A stretch of 64,000 nt of DNA from Actinernus sp. WN-2022 (lineage: Eukaryota; Cnidaria; Anthozoa; Actiniaria; Actinernidae). The notes beneath the pieces are model-generated. The model saw only the letters and a list, made by a program, of their open reading frames with translations. It ran no database searches and was not told the DNA's origin. Each line of letters opens with the position of its first letter. Position 1 is the stretch's first letter. A program made the translations under genes and the position numbers. The stretch spans positions 93,167,740-93,231,739 of the forward strand of contig JAOWCC010000577.1 in assembly GCA_030867875.1 (NCBI GenBank), read 5' to 3'. This document shows positions 22,501 through 32,362 of the stretch, piece by piece.

Positions 22501-25500
22501 TACTGTAATTACATTTAATGCATTAATGATGTCGATTGCATTGGACATAATAGGAAGCTGAGGTTTCTTTTCATACTATAGACGCTCTAAATGCATTTGA
22601 TGGTGGAATGCGACAAGTTCTTGGCCCACAAGGCACTGCGGGCATCTGGGCGACCTACCCACAACCCTTCTTATCTACCTGGGTCGGGTTCGCAGATCAG
22701 GTAAAGACATTTTTGTAAACCTATCCTTCAGATTTATAGAAAACGTTGACTGGATTGCAAAGCTTGCCAAAATATTACTTGACTTGAACCAGGGGGAAAT
22801 TACTAGGGGAGTCCATCTCGCTTTGTTTGGTACCAGTTTGGAGTCATAGCTATATTTAGCTCCAAAGATACTCTTTGTGATTGGCTAGTTGGTAATTAAA
22901 CTTAACTTCATTCAGTCAGTTTTCTATTGCTGCTTTGCAATCAATCCCAAGAGATTCCGATAACCAAGACGTGGCGGCCATGTTGGTTGACCAACAATTG
23001 AAGCTAATGAGCAATCATTTGTTAACGTCAACCAAGAGTGTTTTCACAAGTTAGGTTATTTTTAAAACGGTTTTTCGCTATAGGCCATTTTGACGATGTT
23101 GCGCGCGCATTGAGAACAATATACATGCAATCAAGAAAACGAAAGATTTTCATGCAACATTGAGTTTTGGCCGGCCACATTCTGTTTTTTTGGCGGGCTA
23201 CATGCTTTTGTTTTCAATGCGTGCGCAACATCGTCAAAATGGCCTATTCTTGGGTTGCAATCATTCCTAAGGTAATAAAATCATAAAAGCGTAGCAGCCG
23301 TGTTGTTGGTATAACAAAAGTAGCTAATGACAGGAGCCCATTACCAGGAGCGTCCCTATGTCATGGGCTGGGCCCCCAGCACAGGAGTAGATGTGGCTAT
23401 ATTTAGAATTGCTGGTTTTCACTTGACGTCATAGCCTCCATGTTGGTGCCCTTTAACAATAGATTACTCGTTAGCTGTTTTGTTGGGGCACCAACATGGC
23501 CGCCATGCCCTTTGTCATTTGAATCTCTGGGGATTGAGTGAAAACCAGCAATTCGAATTCCCGCGTTGAAAGTGAGAAGAATGATAATGAATAATAATGA
23601 GAAGTGACGTTAGCTATCTCATTGGCTAAGACAACATGGCCTTTGTTTATTTCGCGCGAAATGCAATTCTAAATATAGCCACATCTACTCCTGTGCTGGG
23701 AACAAACCCATTGGGGAAGATGGACGCTCCTGGTAATGGGCTCCTGCTAATGATGCAAAGTTTTGTACACTTGTACAATCCACCATGCAATTGGCTGGAT
23801 AAACAATCTAAAAATAGTCCAACTTGTGAAAACGCCGTGACACCTGTAGAGGACATATGACGTTCCTGGTGCTGGGCTCTACGTCAACAAGATGGCGGCA
23901 GTTACGCCAAGTGAAAACAAGCAGTTATTCCTAAAAAATACCATGGTTCTAAACTGATGACATCAGATATGGTACTATATAGGACCCCCCTCCCCTAATA
24001 ACTTCCCCTGCTTATACATGTAAAAACATATAGTCATACAACACTTTAAATCTTCTAATAAAGCTTATTTACTCAAGCTTCATAGGACCGATCATGGGAC
24101 CATTATATTGATCAAGCTCTCATTTTACATGTTAATATCCCTTCCCTCTCCACACCTAGGCCGAATAAACTAAGATTACTAAATTTCCCGCTCAGTACCT
24201 AATCAAATGGTGGATTCAGTCAACCTAATATCAAATCTGTAATTTGCTTATAAGGCCCTTGGTACGGCACTGCTTGTGGGATGTGTTTTTGCCATTATTG
24301 ATAAGGACAATGTCGGGCCCGACAAAACGATCGCCCCAGTCCTCATCGGCCTGGTCGTGTTCGTGATTGGCTCCACTTTTGGCTTCAACTGCGGCTACGC
24401 TATCAACCCAGCAAGGGACTTGGGACCGAGAATGTTCACAGCTGTGGCGGGCTGGGGAACAGAGGTTTTTACGTAAGTATAGAATAACTATAACTAATCT
24501 TGACAGGTCTGTAAAACGCCTGCGCATGCGTGAATTTCACCAGGGAATCACGTATGCGCGCGTCTTTGTGCTTCCAATGTCACTCTATCGACCCAGCCGC
24601 CATCTATTGACCAGCAAGGCGTCGTCTATCGACTAGCAAGGCGCCGTCTATCGACCCAGCCGCCGTCTATTGACTAGCAAGGCGCCGTCTATCGATCCAG
24701 CCGCCATCTATTGACCAGCAAGGCGTCTATTGACTAGCAAGGCGTCGTCTATCGATCGTTAGAATAGCCCAGCCGCCATCTATTGACCAGCAAGGCGTCG
24801 TCTATTGACTAGCAAGGCGCCGTCTATTGACTATCAAGGCGTCGTCTATCGATCCAGCCGCCATTTATTGACTAGCAAGGCGTCGTCTATTGAACGTTAG
24901 AATAACCCAGCCGCCATCTATTGACCAGCAAGGCGTCGTCTATTGACTAGCAAGGCGCCGTCTATCGATCCAGCCGCCATCTATTGACCAACAAGGCGTT
25001 ATTAGGGCTCGTAAGATTAGCTCGGTATAGGGAGAGTCACAGTAAACTGCTCTTAATCCTCGTTCATTTACTCGTTCAAGTTTTCTTTTGTCGGAACCTC
25101 TGCAAAAATGCTATACAAGACCGCAGTATATTAGGTATGGTAAGATTGCTGTCATATATATCCTCAGCTTTGGTTCAACTGGTATTAGTTTCCTCATTCT
25201 CACCAGAACTCCAACAGGTTTACTAGCGTTCTTACATGCCAGTGATATGTGTTCTGAAAAATTCAAGTTCCTATCAATGACCACACCTAGTAGTTTGAGT
25301 TCCTCTGTGGATTTAATTACGTGACTGTCAACTTCAATTCAATATCTAGCTGTTTAATGAGGTGACTTGGTTATGCTAAAACAATTAGACTTCTAGCTCT
25401 TGGTTTCTCTCCACTTTTATAGTTGACTCGGGGCTGCGCCTCTCGCCAACTGTCGCCCGATATGTAACCTTTTCATTTCCTTGATCACTGTACTAACGTT

Positions 25501-26125
25501 CAAACGTACAAAACTACTGCTGGTTCAACTTATTAGCGGAGACAGAATGCTTGCTTGGCTTGACCTGCGACAGGTATAAGAACAAACCGTAACGGTGCTG
25601 CGTACAGAGCCGTGTCCCAACGTCTCTCTGATCGCGCACATGGCCCTGTCCTTAAATATGCATCAACCGTAGCCTTGGAAATACCGCGTTACAGATAGAA
25701 ACCTTGAGCTTGCAGTCTCATATGTACTTTGCATGATGACGTCACATACTACAACTACCATAATGCTTTGCGCTGAATTAGAAAAATAATTCGAAAAGGA
25801 TTATGGTAGTTGTAGTTAAATAACGCCATCATAAAAATCGCCTATTGTTAATTACACTGCCTGTGTTTTCAACAGAGCTTCTGATAACTGGTCTTGGGTA
25901 CCCTGTGTAGCGTGTCCTGTAGGTGGTGTAATCGGAGCCTTGTTGTACATTGCACTTATCGAACTCCACCATGACGTCATCGAAACTGGCTACGAGGACG
26001 AACTTCCCTCAGAGGACGATAACATGGCTCGACTGGTTTCCAGCTACACTGAAGGATCATGGTCTCCGGGACAGATTTCAAAATCTCCTGAGAAGAACTG
26101 TAATGAAAGAGAGAGCACCATATGA
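16503..26125 (+). CDS. aquaglyceroporin AQP-A, six coding exons, complete
   Basis: Membrane channel of the MIP family, glycerol-conducting branch, expected to pass water and small solutes such as glycerol across a cell membrane. Exons: 16503-16583, 20370-20496, 22158-22295, 22582-22700, 24255-24472, 25876-26125. Joined length is 933 nt, 310 aa plus TGA, the usual size of AQP3/7/9/10-type proteins. Exon 1 gives the first helix ([11 protein letters not shown]). Exon 2 has FGVGSVAQ and [14 protein letters not shown]. Exon 3 has the first pore motif in [12 protein letters not shown]. Exon 4 has [11 protein letters not shown]. Exon 5 has the second motif in [13 protein letters not shown]. The Asp after NPAR marks aquaglyceroporins rather than water-only aquaporins, and the Arg is the selectivity-filter residue. 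The C-terminal tail is acidic and Ser-rich ([11 protein letters not shown]). Intron 1 uses a GC donor. The ATG at 16503 directly follows a pyrimidine tract and AG (TTTCTTCTTCAG), so an untranslated exon or a few more N-terminal residues upstream are possible. Introns 1, 2, 4 and 5 are full of mobile elements. Confidence 0.95.
16584..16589 (+). other. GC-type 5' splice site of AQP-A intron 1
   Basis: Exon 1 must end after ATT at 16583 for the frame to continue into ATTTTCGGTG at 20370 (FILI then IFGVGS, matching FILV/SFGIGS in AQP-B). The intron then begins GCAAGT, the consensus for the minor GC-AG introns. The alternative GTAGTA at 16588 would put exon 2 out of frame. Confidence 0.8.
16725..17110. 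mobile_element. MITE in AQP-A intron 1 (CAACCTCGTTCCC family)
   Basis: About 65 bp from 16725 (CAACCTCGTTCCCATGGGTC ... CCAAGATGGCGTCGA ... CCCCTGGTAC) return as their reverse complement at 17046-17110. Related ends occur at 29962-30055, at 36028-36064 (GACGCCATCTTGGATTAGGC) and at 58556-58600. It is non-autonomous. Confidence 0.85.
17245..17514. mobile_element. inverted-repeat element carrying a THAP remnant
   Basis: The ends are inverted repeats: CTTCTTAATATTTATGCGCA near 17259 mirrors TGCGCATAAATATTAAGAAG at 17483-17502, followed inward by AACGAGGCTATCC and its complement. The interior contains the start of a THAP-domain ORF. It looks like an internally deleted derivative of a THAP-encoding (P-type) transposon. 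It lies in AQP-A intron 1. Confidence 0.75.
17338..17452 (+). pseudogene. truncated THAP zinc-finger N-terminus
   Basis: ATG at 17338 opens a 38-codon frame starting [19 protein letters not shown] and continuing [11 protein letters not shown]. This matches the start of THAP domains: initiator Met, Cys-x-x-x-Cys (here C-V-P-Q-C), and the Ser-Phe step before the usual HRFP. The HRFP part and the rest of the C2CH finger are missing, so it cannot fold as a complete finger. THAP domains are the DNA-binding modules of P-element transposases. Confidence 0.6.
17885..18137 (-). mobile_element. tRNA-derived SINE, minus strand
   Basis: On the minus strand from 18137: GGCAGTGGCGCAGTGGTTAA (box A-like), GTTCGATTCCC (box B), then ATATGTGAGTTGAGTTCGTT, then TTTTTCTCCGGGTCTTCCGG followed by TTTTCCTCCCTCCGC. 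The same body, with a different head, is found at 59251-59560. The box A/box B spacing fits a tRNA-headed SINE with a pol III internal promoter. Confidence 0.8.
18280..19440. other. AQP-A intron 1, unassigned
   Basis: Intron sequence. I find no coding block, RNA gene or clear repeat here. The short open frames (18281-18496, 18910-19098) show no domain. Confidence 0.5.
19445..19870. repeat. dispersed repeat in AQP-A intron 1
   Basis: CTCTCCGATTCTCATTGGAT and TCCGCGGATGC (19452-19515) match in inverted form the segment at 26740-26800. AAGCGGAAGACAATTTTG and GATGAACAATAA (19828-19858) match 26703-26732 in direct form. GACATTATCTGATCC near 19720 is mirrored near 19783. It is probably an inverted-repeat element with a partial copy downstream of AQP-A. 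Confidence 0.5.
20600..20846. mobile_element. P-type MITE, copy 2 (AQP-A intron 2)
   Basis: Same family as 12815-13128 but in reverse orientation: the ends CATAGTAAATAGAGGGGAAT and CCATTCCACTCTATTAACTG, and the shared interior GTGCACAAAACACAAT. It is flanked by a 7-bp duplication TTTTGAT at 20593-20599 and 20847-20853. Confidence 0.8.
20974..21173. mobile_element. 200-bp near-perfect palindrome (AQP-A intron 2)
   Basis: The segment starts TGGCCCATATATGCAATGCA and ends with its reverse complement. The arms are about 95 bp with few mismatches and almost no loop. Internal units resemble AGTGCACAAATA. A transcript through it would form a long hairpin. Probably a foldback MITE. Confidence 0.8.
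23083..23248. mobile_element. nested MITE with TAGGCCATTTTGACG ends
   Basis: The arms TAGGCCATTTTGACGATGTT and AACATCGTCAAAATGGCCTA flank a 90-bp centre. The uninterrupted sequence CCCGCTATTCTTGGGTTG exists (complementary strand) at about 54642-54665, so the insertion can be seen as a gain at a TA. Confidence 0.8.
23331..23746. mobile_element. nested inverted-repeat element, 416 bp
   Basis: The ends CAGGAGCCCATTACCAGGAG and CTCCTGGTAATGGGCTCCTG are inverted, with a 7-bp duplication CTAATGA at 23324-23330 and 23747-23753. Arms of about 75 bp include ATGTGGCTATATTTAGAATT. The CA...TG ends and 7-bp duplication again suggest a P- or hAT-type element. Confidence 0.8.
23411..23558. mobile_element. 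innermost MITE, copy 1 (GACGTCATAGCC family)
   Basis: Ends GCTGGTTTTCACTTGACGTC and GATTGAGTGAAAACCAGC. The interior includes AACATGGCCGCCATGCCCTT and GTCATTTGAATCTCTGGGG. A second copy is at 27180-27325. Confidence 0.8.
24584..25012. repeat. ~40-bp minisatellite in AQP-A intron 5
   Basis: Irregular tandem units are built from CCAGCCGCCATCTATTGACC, AGCAAGGCG and TCGTCTATCGA, with higher-order repetition including GTTAGAATA inserts near 24760 and 24895. It begins about 110 bp after exon 5. Confidence 0.85.
25010..25395 (-). pseudogene. LINE RT C-terminal fragment (AQP-A intron 5)
   Basis: The minus strand reads [20 protein letters not shown], then AILPYHTYCGLV, then [11 protein letters not shown]. 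This is the thumb region of CR1-like reverse transcriptases, with stops and shifts. It is inserted antisense to AQP-A. Confidence 0.75.
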
Positions 26126-26420
26126 ATAGATTGCTGTTTGGATGTGTGGTCTGGAATTATGTCCAGCAACAACAAGCTTTACGTTGTACCCTTTCAAATG
26201 CAATCTTAGTGTAAATATATAAATTAAATTAGTTGGGGTTTAAAAATTAGGGCTAAAAAGAAGGACAGCCAGCCAACTAGGAATTAGAGCGAATTATGTA
26301 ATTTTATCATATACCATATACCATATATCATATATCATATAATAATAACATATCACATATCATATGCCAAATATCACATGCCAGATGTCATATATCATAT
26401 GTTACATACCATATCTTATA
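26126..26420 (+). other. AQP-A 3' flank with an ATATC-rich tract
   Basis: Sequence after the AQP-A stop. At 26307-26418 it becomes a degenerate repeat of ATATCATAT/ATACCATAT. No textbook AATAAA is evident close to the stop, so the polyadenylation site is uncertain. Confidence 0.5.
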
Positions 26421-26659
26421 GTTCACCACAAAATGTTCGCGCGCTCTCTTTGGCCAAAAGTGATCACGTGACGTGTAGTATTCTTACGCCACTTAGCACG
26501 GCGGCGACGGCAGTTACGACGGGGGGTAGAAAAGTATTTGCTGCAGAAATGTGGTGTTTACTAGTTCCTTTATTCGCGTATAATTACGTTTCACATCCAG
26601 ATATTCGAAAAATATGATAAGCATAAAGTTTTCTTCATCTTCACACCGAACGATAGTTC

Positions 26660-26870
26660 CTCAACGGACACAGTCTATTTGTATAATACTGCCCGCTGGA
26701 GAGCGGAAGACAATTTTGTGATGAACAATAACGCCTGATAAATAGCATCCGCGGACGACAGCGTGATCAATTTTCATCCAATCAGAATCGGAGAGAATTT
26801 AGTGGTGAGCTATATAACGGCTGAGGAGCGTAGATCAGCCATAGAAACTGAGAGCGAGTAGTCTAATTGT
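26660..26870. repeat. partial copy of the 19.4-kb dispersed repeat
   Basis: It shares GCGGAAGACAATTTTG, CATCCGCGGACGA and ATCCAATCAGAATCGGAGAG (inverted) with 19445-19870. Confidence 0.5.
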
Positions 26871-26937
26871 TTTAGTAGAAACCAACTAGTTGTTCAATCT
26901 TAAACTAAAAGAAGATGTTGATGAATAGTCCAGATTC

Positions 26938-27182
26938 GTATTCGAAAATTACCGCTGAATGCGATGACTACAGACGCATGTATACAGGGTTAGCCTCGTT
27001 CTTATGTTAAACATTCATAAATACCAGCAAGAAGGTGGGCTATTCACAACTCTGCGTATTGTTGTAGTCAGTTTCGCTTTTTGCACCTTCTCGCTGGTAT
27101 TTATGAATGTTTAACTTAAGAACGAGGCTAACCCTGTAAAAATGCGTCTCTTGTAATCGCATTCAGCAGTAATTTTCGAATG
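26938..27182. mobile_element. nested palindromes, 245 bp
   Basis: The inner element at about 26986-27138 has 55-bp arms (ACAGGGTTAGCCTCGTTCTT, ATTCATAAATACCAGC). The outer arms ATTCGAAAATTACCGCTGAA and TTCAGCAGTAATTTTCGAAT flank it. It is likely one foldback element inside another. Confidence 0.75.
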
Positions 27183-27325
27183 GACCCTTTGCACGTGACG
27201 TCATAGCCGCCATGTTGGTGTACAGTTAACAATAGATTCTTCGTTAGCTTCTTTTATTCTGTATACCAACATGGCCGCCATGCCCTTTGTCATTTGAATC
27301 TCTGGGGATTGAGTGCAAACCATCT
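27180..27325. mobile_element. MITE copy 2 (GACGTCATAGCC family)
   Basis: It matches 23411-23558 over GACGTCATAGCC, AACAATAGATT, AACATGGCCGCCATGCCC and ATTTGAATCTCTGGGGATTG, with ends in TTTGCACGTGACG and GAGTGCAAACCAT. Confidence 0.8.
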
Positions 27326-27329
27326 ATAC

Positions 27330-28920
27330 GAAACTATTGGCCGCCATTGTTTTGTTTTATATGAAAACCATTTTCGCTATTCACTAGCTATCACAGAATA
27401 GATAATGATAGCTTAACCAATCAGATTAGAATACTACTTGGTTTATACTAAAATCGAATATGATCGTCGTACTGCGATATGATTTTGACATTTCCCCTAT
27501 ATATGTATAGCTGGCTTTATGTTTCCAAGGCAAGTAGAGTTGGTAATCCTGCTTGAATGTTGTACGCGCTAGTACCATCGAAATATGAATTTACCTTACA
27601 ACACAGCTTCCTTCAATTGTCTCTGGGCTAATGTAAAACTTTACGTTCTATAAACTTCATTGTTTGCCCTCAAAACCGTGTTACCGAGGCCGGCAGCGCC
27701 CGAGTCTTAAATTCAGCTCTGTATATTCTTCCAAGTGTCACAAGTGGGAAATTGCATAACAGATCCACTACCGTGCTAACGATGTGGGATGAATTTATTT
27801 AGTTTGTCAGACGGCTACCACGACGACACGTCAGACTTCGATACCTTTTAACTTCTAGTTAACCCGCTCATGGATTCTACTTCATTTTGGGACTGAAGAG
27901 TTCAACAAGCGCCTCAGTAGTGTAGTTGGGAAGGAAGAGGGCTAGTACAGGTTGTTTAGTTCAGAAAGGTAGTTTTTACCCTGTGTTACTATTTAAACGC
28001 ATTCAAGATAGGGGCTAAGATATACTCAGTTTAATTAATCATATTTAGTTGGTGTAAATAGGTATTAATTTTCTTGAAGAAAAAGCCAAAGAGAATTACG
28101 AATAATGGTAGAGTAGCGGAGTTATGTTTTTCATAACAATGGGACTCGACATCGGAAGTGAACAGAGAATTTAATAGGGCAATTCGTAGTTCTTTAGGGC
28201 TTTGGTGACATCGAGGCTATCTAGTTAGCATGATTATCACAATCTATCCATATTCTTAGAAAGAGTGTTTGTATCAGTGCAGGGTCAACTCCATCCTACA
28301 TGCGAGGCTAAGGCTTGGTTACCTTTCAACAACTACGAATTGTACTATTCATAGTTCTACACCTGTCAATTAAAAACACTTTAGACCAATCAGAACGCAG
28401 CAATGTTCCCCCGGGATCGGAAAATACCGCCGCCATCTTGTCCCACAAGCCCGTCAGATGAGATGAAAACACAAAATTCAGATCTTCGCAAAGATTTAAG
28501 AAATTCAGCGAAAGATGGCAAATTCAGATTTTTACGAAGACTATCGGCGAACTCAGCGTTTCTCGCTGTGTTTGTTTTGAATTTCTTCGGGTTAAAGTTT
28601 ACGGCTTGTAGGATATAGCAACAGTAAGTTCTAAGAGAGGAAGAGCGCTGTGGAACTATCCTAATTCGTTGTTGCCCCAATACAGATCACGTGATGTTTC
28701 CAGGGGATTTAGGGCTTTGTATTAGAGTTCGAGTAATTTATGCATTTTCCCATGGGATAAAAAAAACACAAAGAAACAGTTCTCAAGGGTTTGGTCAGGT
28801 GATCTGTTTGGGCAACATTGTGAGGAGTGAATTAGGTCTATTGGAAGTCGGCATTCCTTTCATCACTCGCGCATAGGCTCACCAGTGACTCTCCCTTCAC
28901 ACCTGGCATATGAAAGGTTT
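27330..28920. other. no recognisable gene
   Basis: Unassigned intergenic DNA. The open frames near 28390-28680 on both strands overlap a CCGCCATCTTG-type segment and have no domain. Confidence 0.45.
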
Positions 28921-28933
28921 GAAAAACAACACA

Positions 28934-28951
28934 ACTGCGCATGCGCAGTTT
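28934..28951. promoter_or_regulatory. NRF-1-like palindrome
   Basis: ACTGCGCATGCGCAGT is a perfect palindrome containing the NRF-1 consensus TGCGCATGCGCA. About 130 bp further on, AATCAAAGGTAAGT (29072-29085) is a good 5' splice site. A 5' exon ending there could serve the small-protein gene whose acceptor is at 30280. That link is inferred only. Confidence 0.35.
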
Positions 28952-29961
28952 GACCCCAGAAACCATGGTCCGTTGTGTCCGATCTGGTGATATTTATTTT
29001 ACTCAAAATCAGAATTCAATTCCAAATTTGGTTGGCGAAGAGGAGTCGATACTTTCCATCGGAACTTTCTGAGAAATCAAAGGTAAGTTTTGGTCAGTTT
29101 GATCCGCTCGAATTTGTGGTTAAAAAATACCGATCTTCTGATGAAATATACTGTAACGAAATATGTTTCAGCGAAATGATGAAACGTTAGATAATTCTAT
29201 TGTTTACGCCATAATTTCTCGTCAGATTTCTAATTCAGATTTTTCAAATACATGTATATTATATTCAGGTGCAGTATATTTTTGAATTATTCGTTTGATT
29301 TCGAGCAAAATTGTATTTCGATCTTTTCTTTCACTGAGCATAAGTTAAATTCTTTGAAAGGCCGACAAAGATATTTTGAAACAGCAACTCAGTATTCCGA
29401 TAAGATAACTGTTAGTGTCACTCTAGCTCAAAGGTAGCAACAGATAAGGCCTGGGTGAAGAATGACCCGTACCCCTCATAAGTGAAGTTTGGTTGTACCT
29501 GACAGCATTGAGTTTACTCTATCTCATTACATCTCCCTTTTTAACATGTTGGCGAATGTGGTTGCCATAGGGACGGAATCTTCGAACTCATTTTAAAGAA
29601 ATATAACACGAGGCCTCGCGGGAGGAAAGGAAAGTACACTAAGCTGAGGTATAAACACGTATCATGCAGTTTGCCATGTAGTTAATAGCCTGCGTTGCAA
29701 GCGCAGAGGGAGGGGAGAGGAGGCGGAATGAGGAGAGAAGAAGAGGAGTGGAGGTTTTTTTCCCTTCCCCTTGAAATTTCTAACTGTTCTAGTTGAATCA
29801 AGAAAGTATGCACTACCCTTGATTCATTTGCAGAATAATACCCGCCACGTTAAAACCGTTTACCCTCCTCCCGTAGGCTTTTCAGGTCACATTTCATGTT
29901 TCCATGGAAACTATCACGATAAAGTGATAGGCGCATGCGTCGGAATTTGCGGCACGGAACC

Positions 29962-30055
29962 CAATCTCGTTTCCAGGGATCGCGCTTTTTTCGCGAGGCC
30001 AAGAAACTCTGGTCACCGCTGGCCGAAAAACGTGCTGGGACTGGGAACGAGATTG
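29962..30055. mobile_element. 94-bp MITE (CAATCTCGTTCCCAG family)
   Basis: The ends CAATCTCGTTTCCAGGG and CTGGGAACGAGATTG are inverted. The interior GGCCGAAAAACGTGCTGGGA resembles the segment near 58570-58600. Confidence 0.65.
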
Positions 30056-30309
30056 CACGAAAGCGAGGCGGTAAAATCGGAAGGAAATAATCTGAACTCT
30101 CTTCTTTTTCTTGTCGAACACTTTTCATTGAAAAGTGATGGATCATTCAAGAATAATAGTTGATAGACAAAGGAACCTCAGTTTATAACTAAATATATAG
30201 CACATATGGTTTTGATTTTTTCCTTTCCTTCCTTTCTCCGTTCATCACTAGCTAAAAACCGTTTTCTTTTTAATTATTAGGACAAGCGTGAATAGTCGGC
30301 CGTGAATAA

Positions 30310-30600
30310 ATGGAAGATAATAACACCTCCAGAGAATCACCAGACAAGATGGTAAATCCAACCATCAGGCTGAATCCGTTTTCAACAAATTTGGTCCCCA
30401 AGGATAAATATCATTCTCATTGCAAGCAAAATGAAGTCGAAGTTAAATCCAAACAAAATGAAGGCCAGTACATAATCTTTCCACCAATCCCAAAAGGCCC
30501 CGTGACATTGGTTGGTACATGGCTTTCTGCGACGACTAGTTCTGATGAAAAAAAAGAGTTGTTAAAAATACTAGACTTGGATATAAGACTCCTCTTTTGA
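30310..30600 (+). CDS. small FPPIPKG-motif protein 1, 96 aa
   Basis: I do not recognise the family. The ATG lies 29 nt after a good acceptor (TTTTAATTATTAG, ending 30280). Stops in all upstream frames of the exon support this start. The first half is polar and poorly conserved (MEDNNTSRESPDKMVNPT). The second half has IIFPPIPKGPVTLVGTWL followed by DEKKELLKILDLDIRLLF, then TGA. The same two blocks occur in the same order in the protein at 35011-35334. No signal peptide, membrane span or Cys pattern is visible, so it is probably cytosolic or nuclear. The coding region is one exon. A 5' untranslated exon is likely because the acceptor directly precedes the start. It could be taxon-restricted. 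Confidence 0.6.
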   Translation: MEDNNTSRESPDKMVNPTIRLNPFSTNLVPKDKYHSHCKQNEVEVKSKQNEGQYIIFPPIPKGPVTLVGTWLSATTSSDEKKELLKILDLDIRLLF

Positions 30601-30756
30601 CGCAACGCAAAAAACCTTAAAATAATCATGTGGTCAGGATAAGTATGGGAGGAGACTTATTTATTAATTACTTATTAAATAAAACAAAGGGCCGGGTGAT
30701 CAATCTAACGTAATAACACGTCAAGATGTGGCAACTTCCCGCTTGATACCTCGTGA

Positions 30757-31049
30757 TATACAGCTATTTAAAAAACGTTTGTCCCGTTCAAACGACAAGC
30801 GACGTTCCCACACCGAAATGGATTGTGGTTATAACTGTCCAGCTGTGAGAAATGGATAAACTATGATGTAATTCGGAAACTATAGTACTCGATTTGCAGT
30901 AGACCATTAATAATCGTCTTAAAGTTTTGACCCCAAAAATAAATGAATTCACCAGACTTTCAGCTACAATCACAAGCCATTTCGGTCTGGGTATGTTGCT
31001 TACAAGTCGTTTTTCCGGACAACCATTTTTGAAATTAAATAGCTGTATA
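30757..31049. mobile_element. MITE, CAGCTATTT family, copy 1
   Basis: The ends TATACAGCTATTTAAAAAAC and GAAATTAAATAGCTGTATA are inverted. Inside, CACCGAAATGGATTGTGG is mirrored by CAAGCCATTTCGGTCTGGG. Open frames on both strands at 30788-31127 are reverse-complement artefacts of these arms. Confidence 0.8.
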
Positions 31050-31277
31050 GAAGTAGAATTTTGTTGGCCATTGAGTGTAGATAACCGCATTAGGGTTTTG
31101 ACATTGAACTGGCTTCCTCTTTTTTAAACCATATTTTTATCATGATGTCTTTAATTCTAACCAATTAAATCACACGTGAGAGTTGCTTATGATACGACAA
31201 TTCTGAATGCTCACAGTACAACTTTAGTCTTGAATTGTGGCGTCAGTTTTCTTTAACACTACGTCACTATATTTATT

Positions 31278-31540
31278 TACTAGCATGCCGGTTATCTGAG
31301 TGCCGGGTTACGCGCCAGTCTGATGTGCGTTGGTCGAGGGTTCAAAATCATGGCCTGACTAACACTCAGGCTGCCTTTGTGAAATATCATTCTCGAACTA
31401 CAACTAATGGTTAGACCTTCACGTCTTCTCGGATAAGGACGTTAAATCGTAGGTCTCCCGTCGGCCTCAAGAGTCTCACCAGACTGTCACGAGCTACAGA
31501 CGTTTAATAAGGTTGCTTTACCTTTACTGTATGTTTAAGT
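31278..31540 (+). mobile_element. SINE-like element, degenerate tRNA head
   Basis: A box B-like GAGGGTTCAAAATC near 31336 is followed by GGATAAGGACGTTAAATCGT and GGTCTCCCGTCGGCCTC. I take this as an old tRNA-derived SINE. Box A is poorly preserved. Confidence 0.45.
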
Positions 31541-31645
31541 GATTTAATTTTTTTAATAGTTTCTTTAAATATATTTAAGTATTATTGGAACCTGACGACT
31601 GCCACAATTAAGGCTGACATACAAATCCGTTTCCTTGCCGCGTTA

Positions 31646-31802
31646 AGCCTGGTTCACACTAGTGACGCAAGCTGATAAGCGCAAGCAACATAGCATACTC
31701 AGTAATCACATATACGAGAACAAGCGTCGCTAATTAATGATCAATGTATTCACTGCGTATGTTGCTTGCGTTTATGCTTCCGTCACTGGTGTGAACCAGG
31801 CT
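31646..31802. mobile_element. PIF/Harbinger-like MITE, copy 1
   Basis: The ends AGCCTGGTTCACACTAGTGA and TCACTGGTGTGAACCAGGCT are inverted. They are flanked by TTA at 31643-31645 and 31803-31805, the TWA target duplication used by PIF/Harbinger. Relatives are at 59717-60020 and 60681-60857 in AQP-B introns. Confidence 0.8.
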
Positions 31803-32283
31803 TTAGAGTTTTGGTAAGACATGGGGAGCTAGAATACAATTTGTCCTTTCTTGATGTACCATAACCTATTTGGACGTCTTATTGATGTACAGAATCGATT
31901 TCTTAGAGTGCCCTTTAATTTTATTATTATTTCTCTTCGAGAAAATTAAAAATCAACAGACTAAAACGATTTGCCTCGTACTCGTTCTTTTTCGATATAA
32001 TGTACAAGAAATGCTCTATTATGTACTGAAAAGACTGAGAACACGATATAATCCTGACAGGGTCTTGACACTGTAAATTGTCGTAATCCGTCTGAAGGTA
32101 ATGATGCACAGTGATACCTCTATACACAGAATAAATCATTATGAAAAAAGGAAAAGGAAAAACGAAAGATAACCATGCATGTCAAAGCATTTTCAGACAG
32201 CGCGCATGCGTGACCGTACCCCGACCGCTCGCCAATAAAATATAAGGTATAATTACATTATTCAGGTAATAACATCAAATGTG

Positions 32284-32362
32284 TGTGTGATGGCCGAGTG
32301 GTCTAATAGCCCGTGCTAAACTCGATGGACTAGGTTCGACTCTCAGGCGGAATCAGTTTTGT
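32284..32362 (+). pseudogene. tRNA-like sequence (pseudogene or SINE head)
   Basis: TGATGGCCGAGTGGTCTAA resembles the D-arm/box A of Ser/Leu tRNAs, and TAGGTTCGACTCTCAGGCG resembles the T-arm/box B. The acceptor ends do not pair convincingly and the anticodon arm is irregular, so a functional tRNA is unlikely. Confidence 0.4.

Larger units (their letters stand above)
23030..23850. mobile_element. outer MITE with nested elements (AQP-A intron 4)
   Basis: The left end AGTGTTTTCACAAGTTAGG (near 23037) and right end CAACTTGTGAAAACGCCGTG (near 23820) are inverted. A shorter relative is at 54530-54715. The copy is inflated by at least three insertions: 23080-23250, 23331-23746, and one inside the latter. 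Confidence 0.6.

Noticed and set aside
24231..24636. Minus-strand and +2 ORFs over AQP-A exon 5
   Set aside because: Shadow frames of the aquaporin exon, which has the recognised NPARD motif in another frame.
28390..28680. Overlapping ORFs of 96 and 71 codons
   Set aside because: No domain or splice context; they are complementary frames over a segment resembling MITE sequence (CCGCCATCTTG).
30788..31127. ORFs on both strands near the small-protein gene
   Set aside because: They lie within a palindromic MITE; the two strands give related frames by symmetry.
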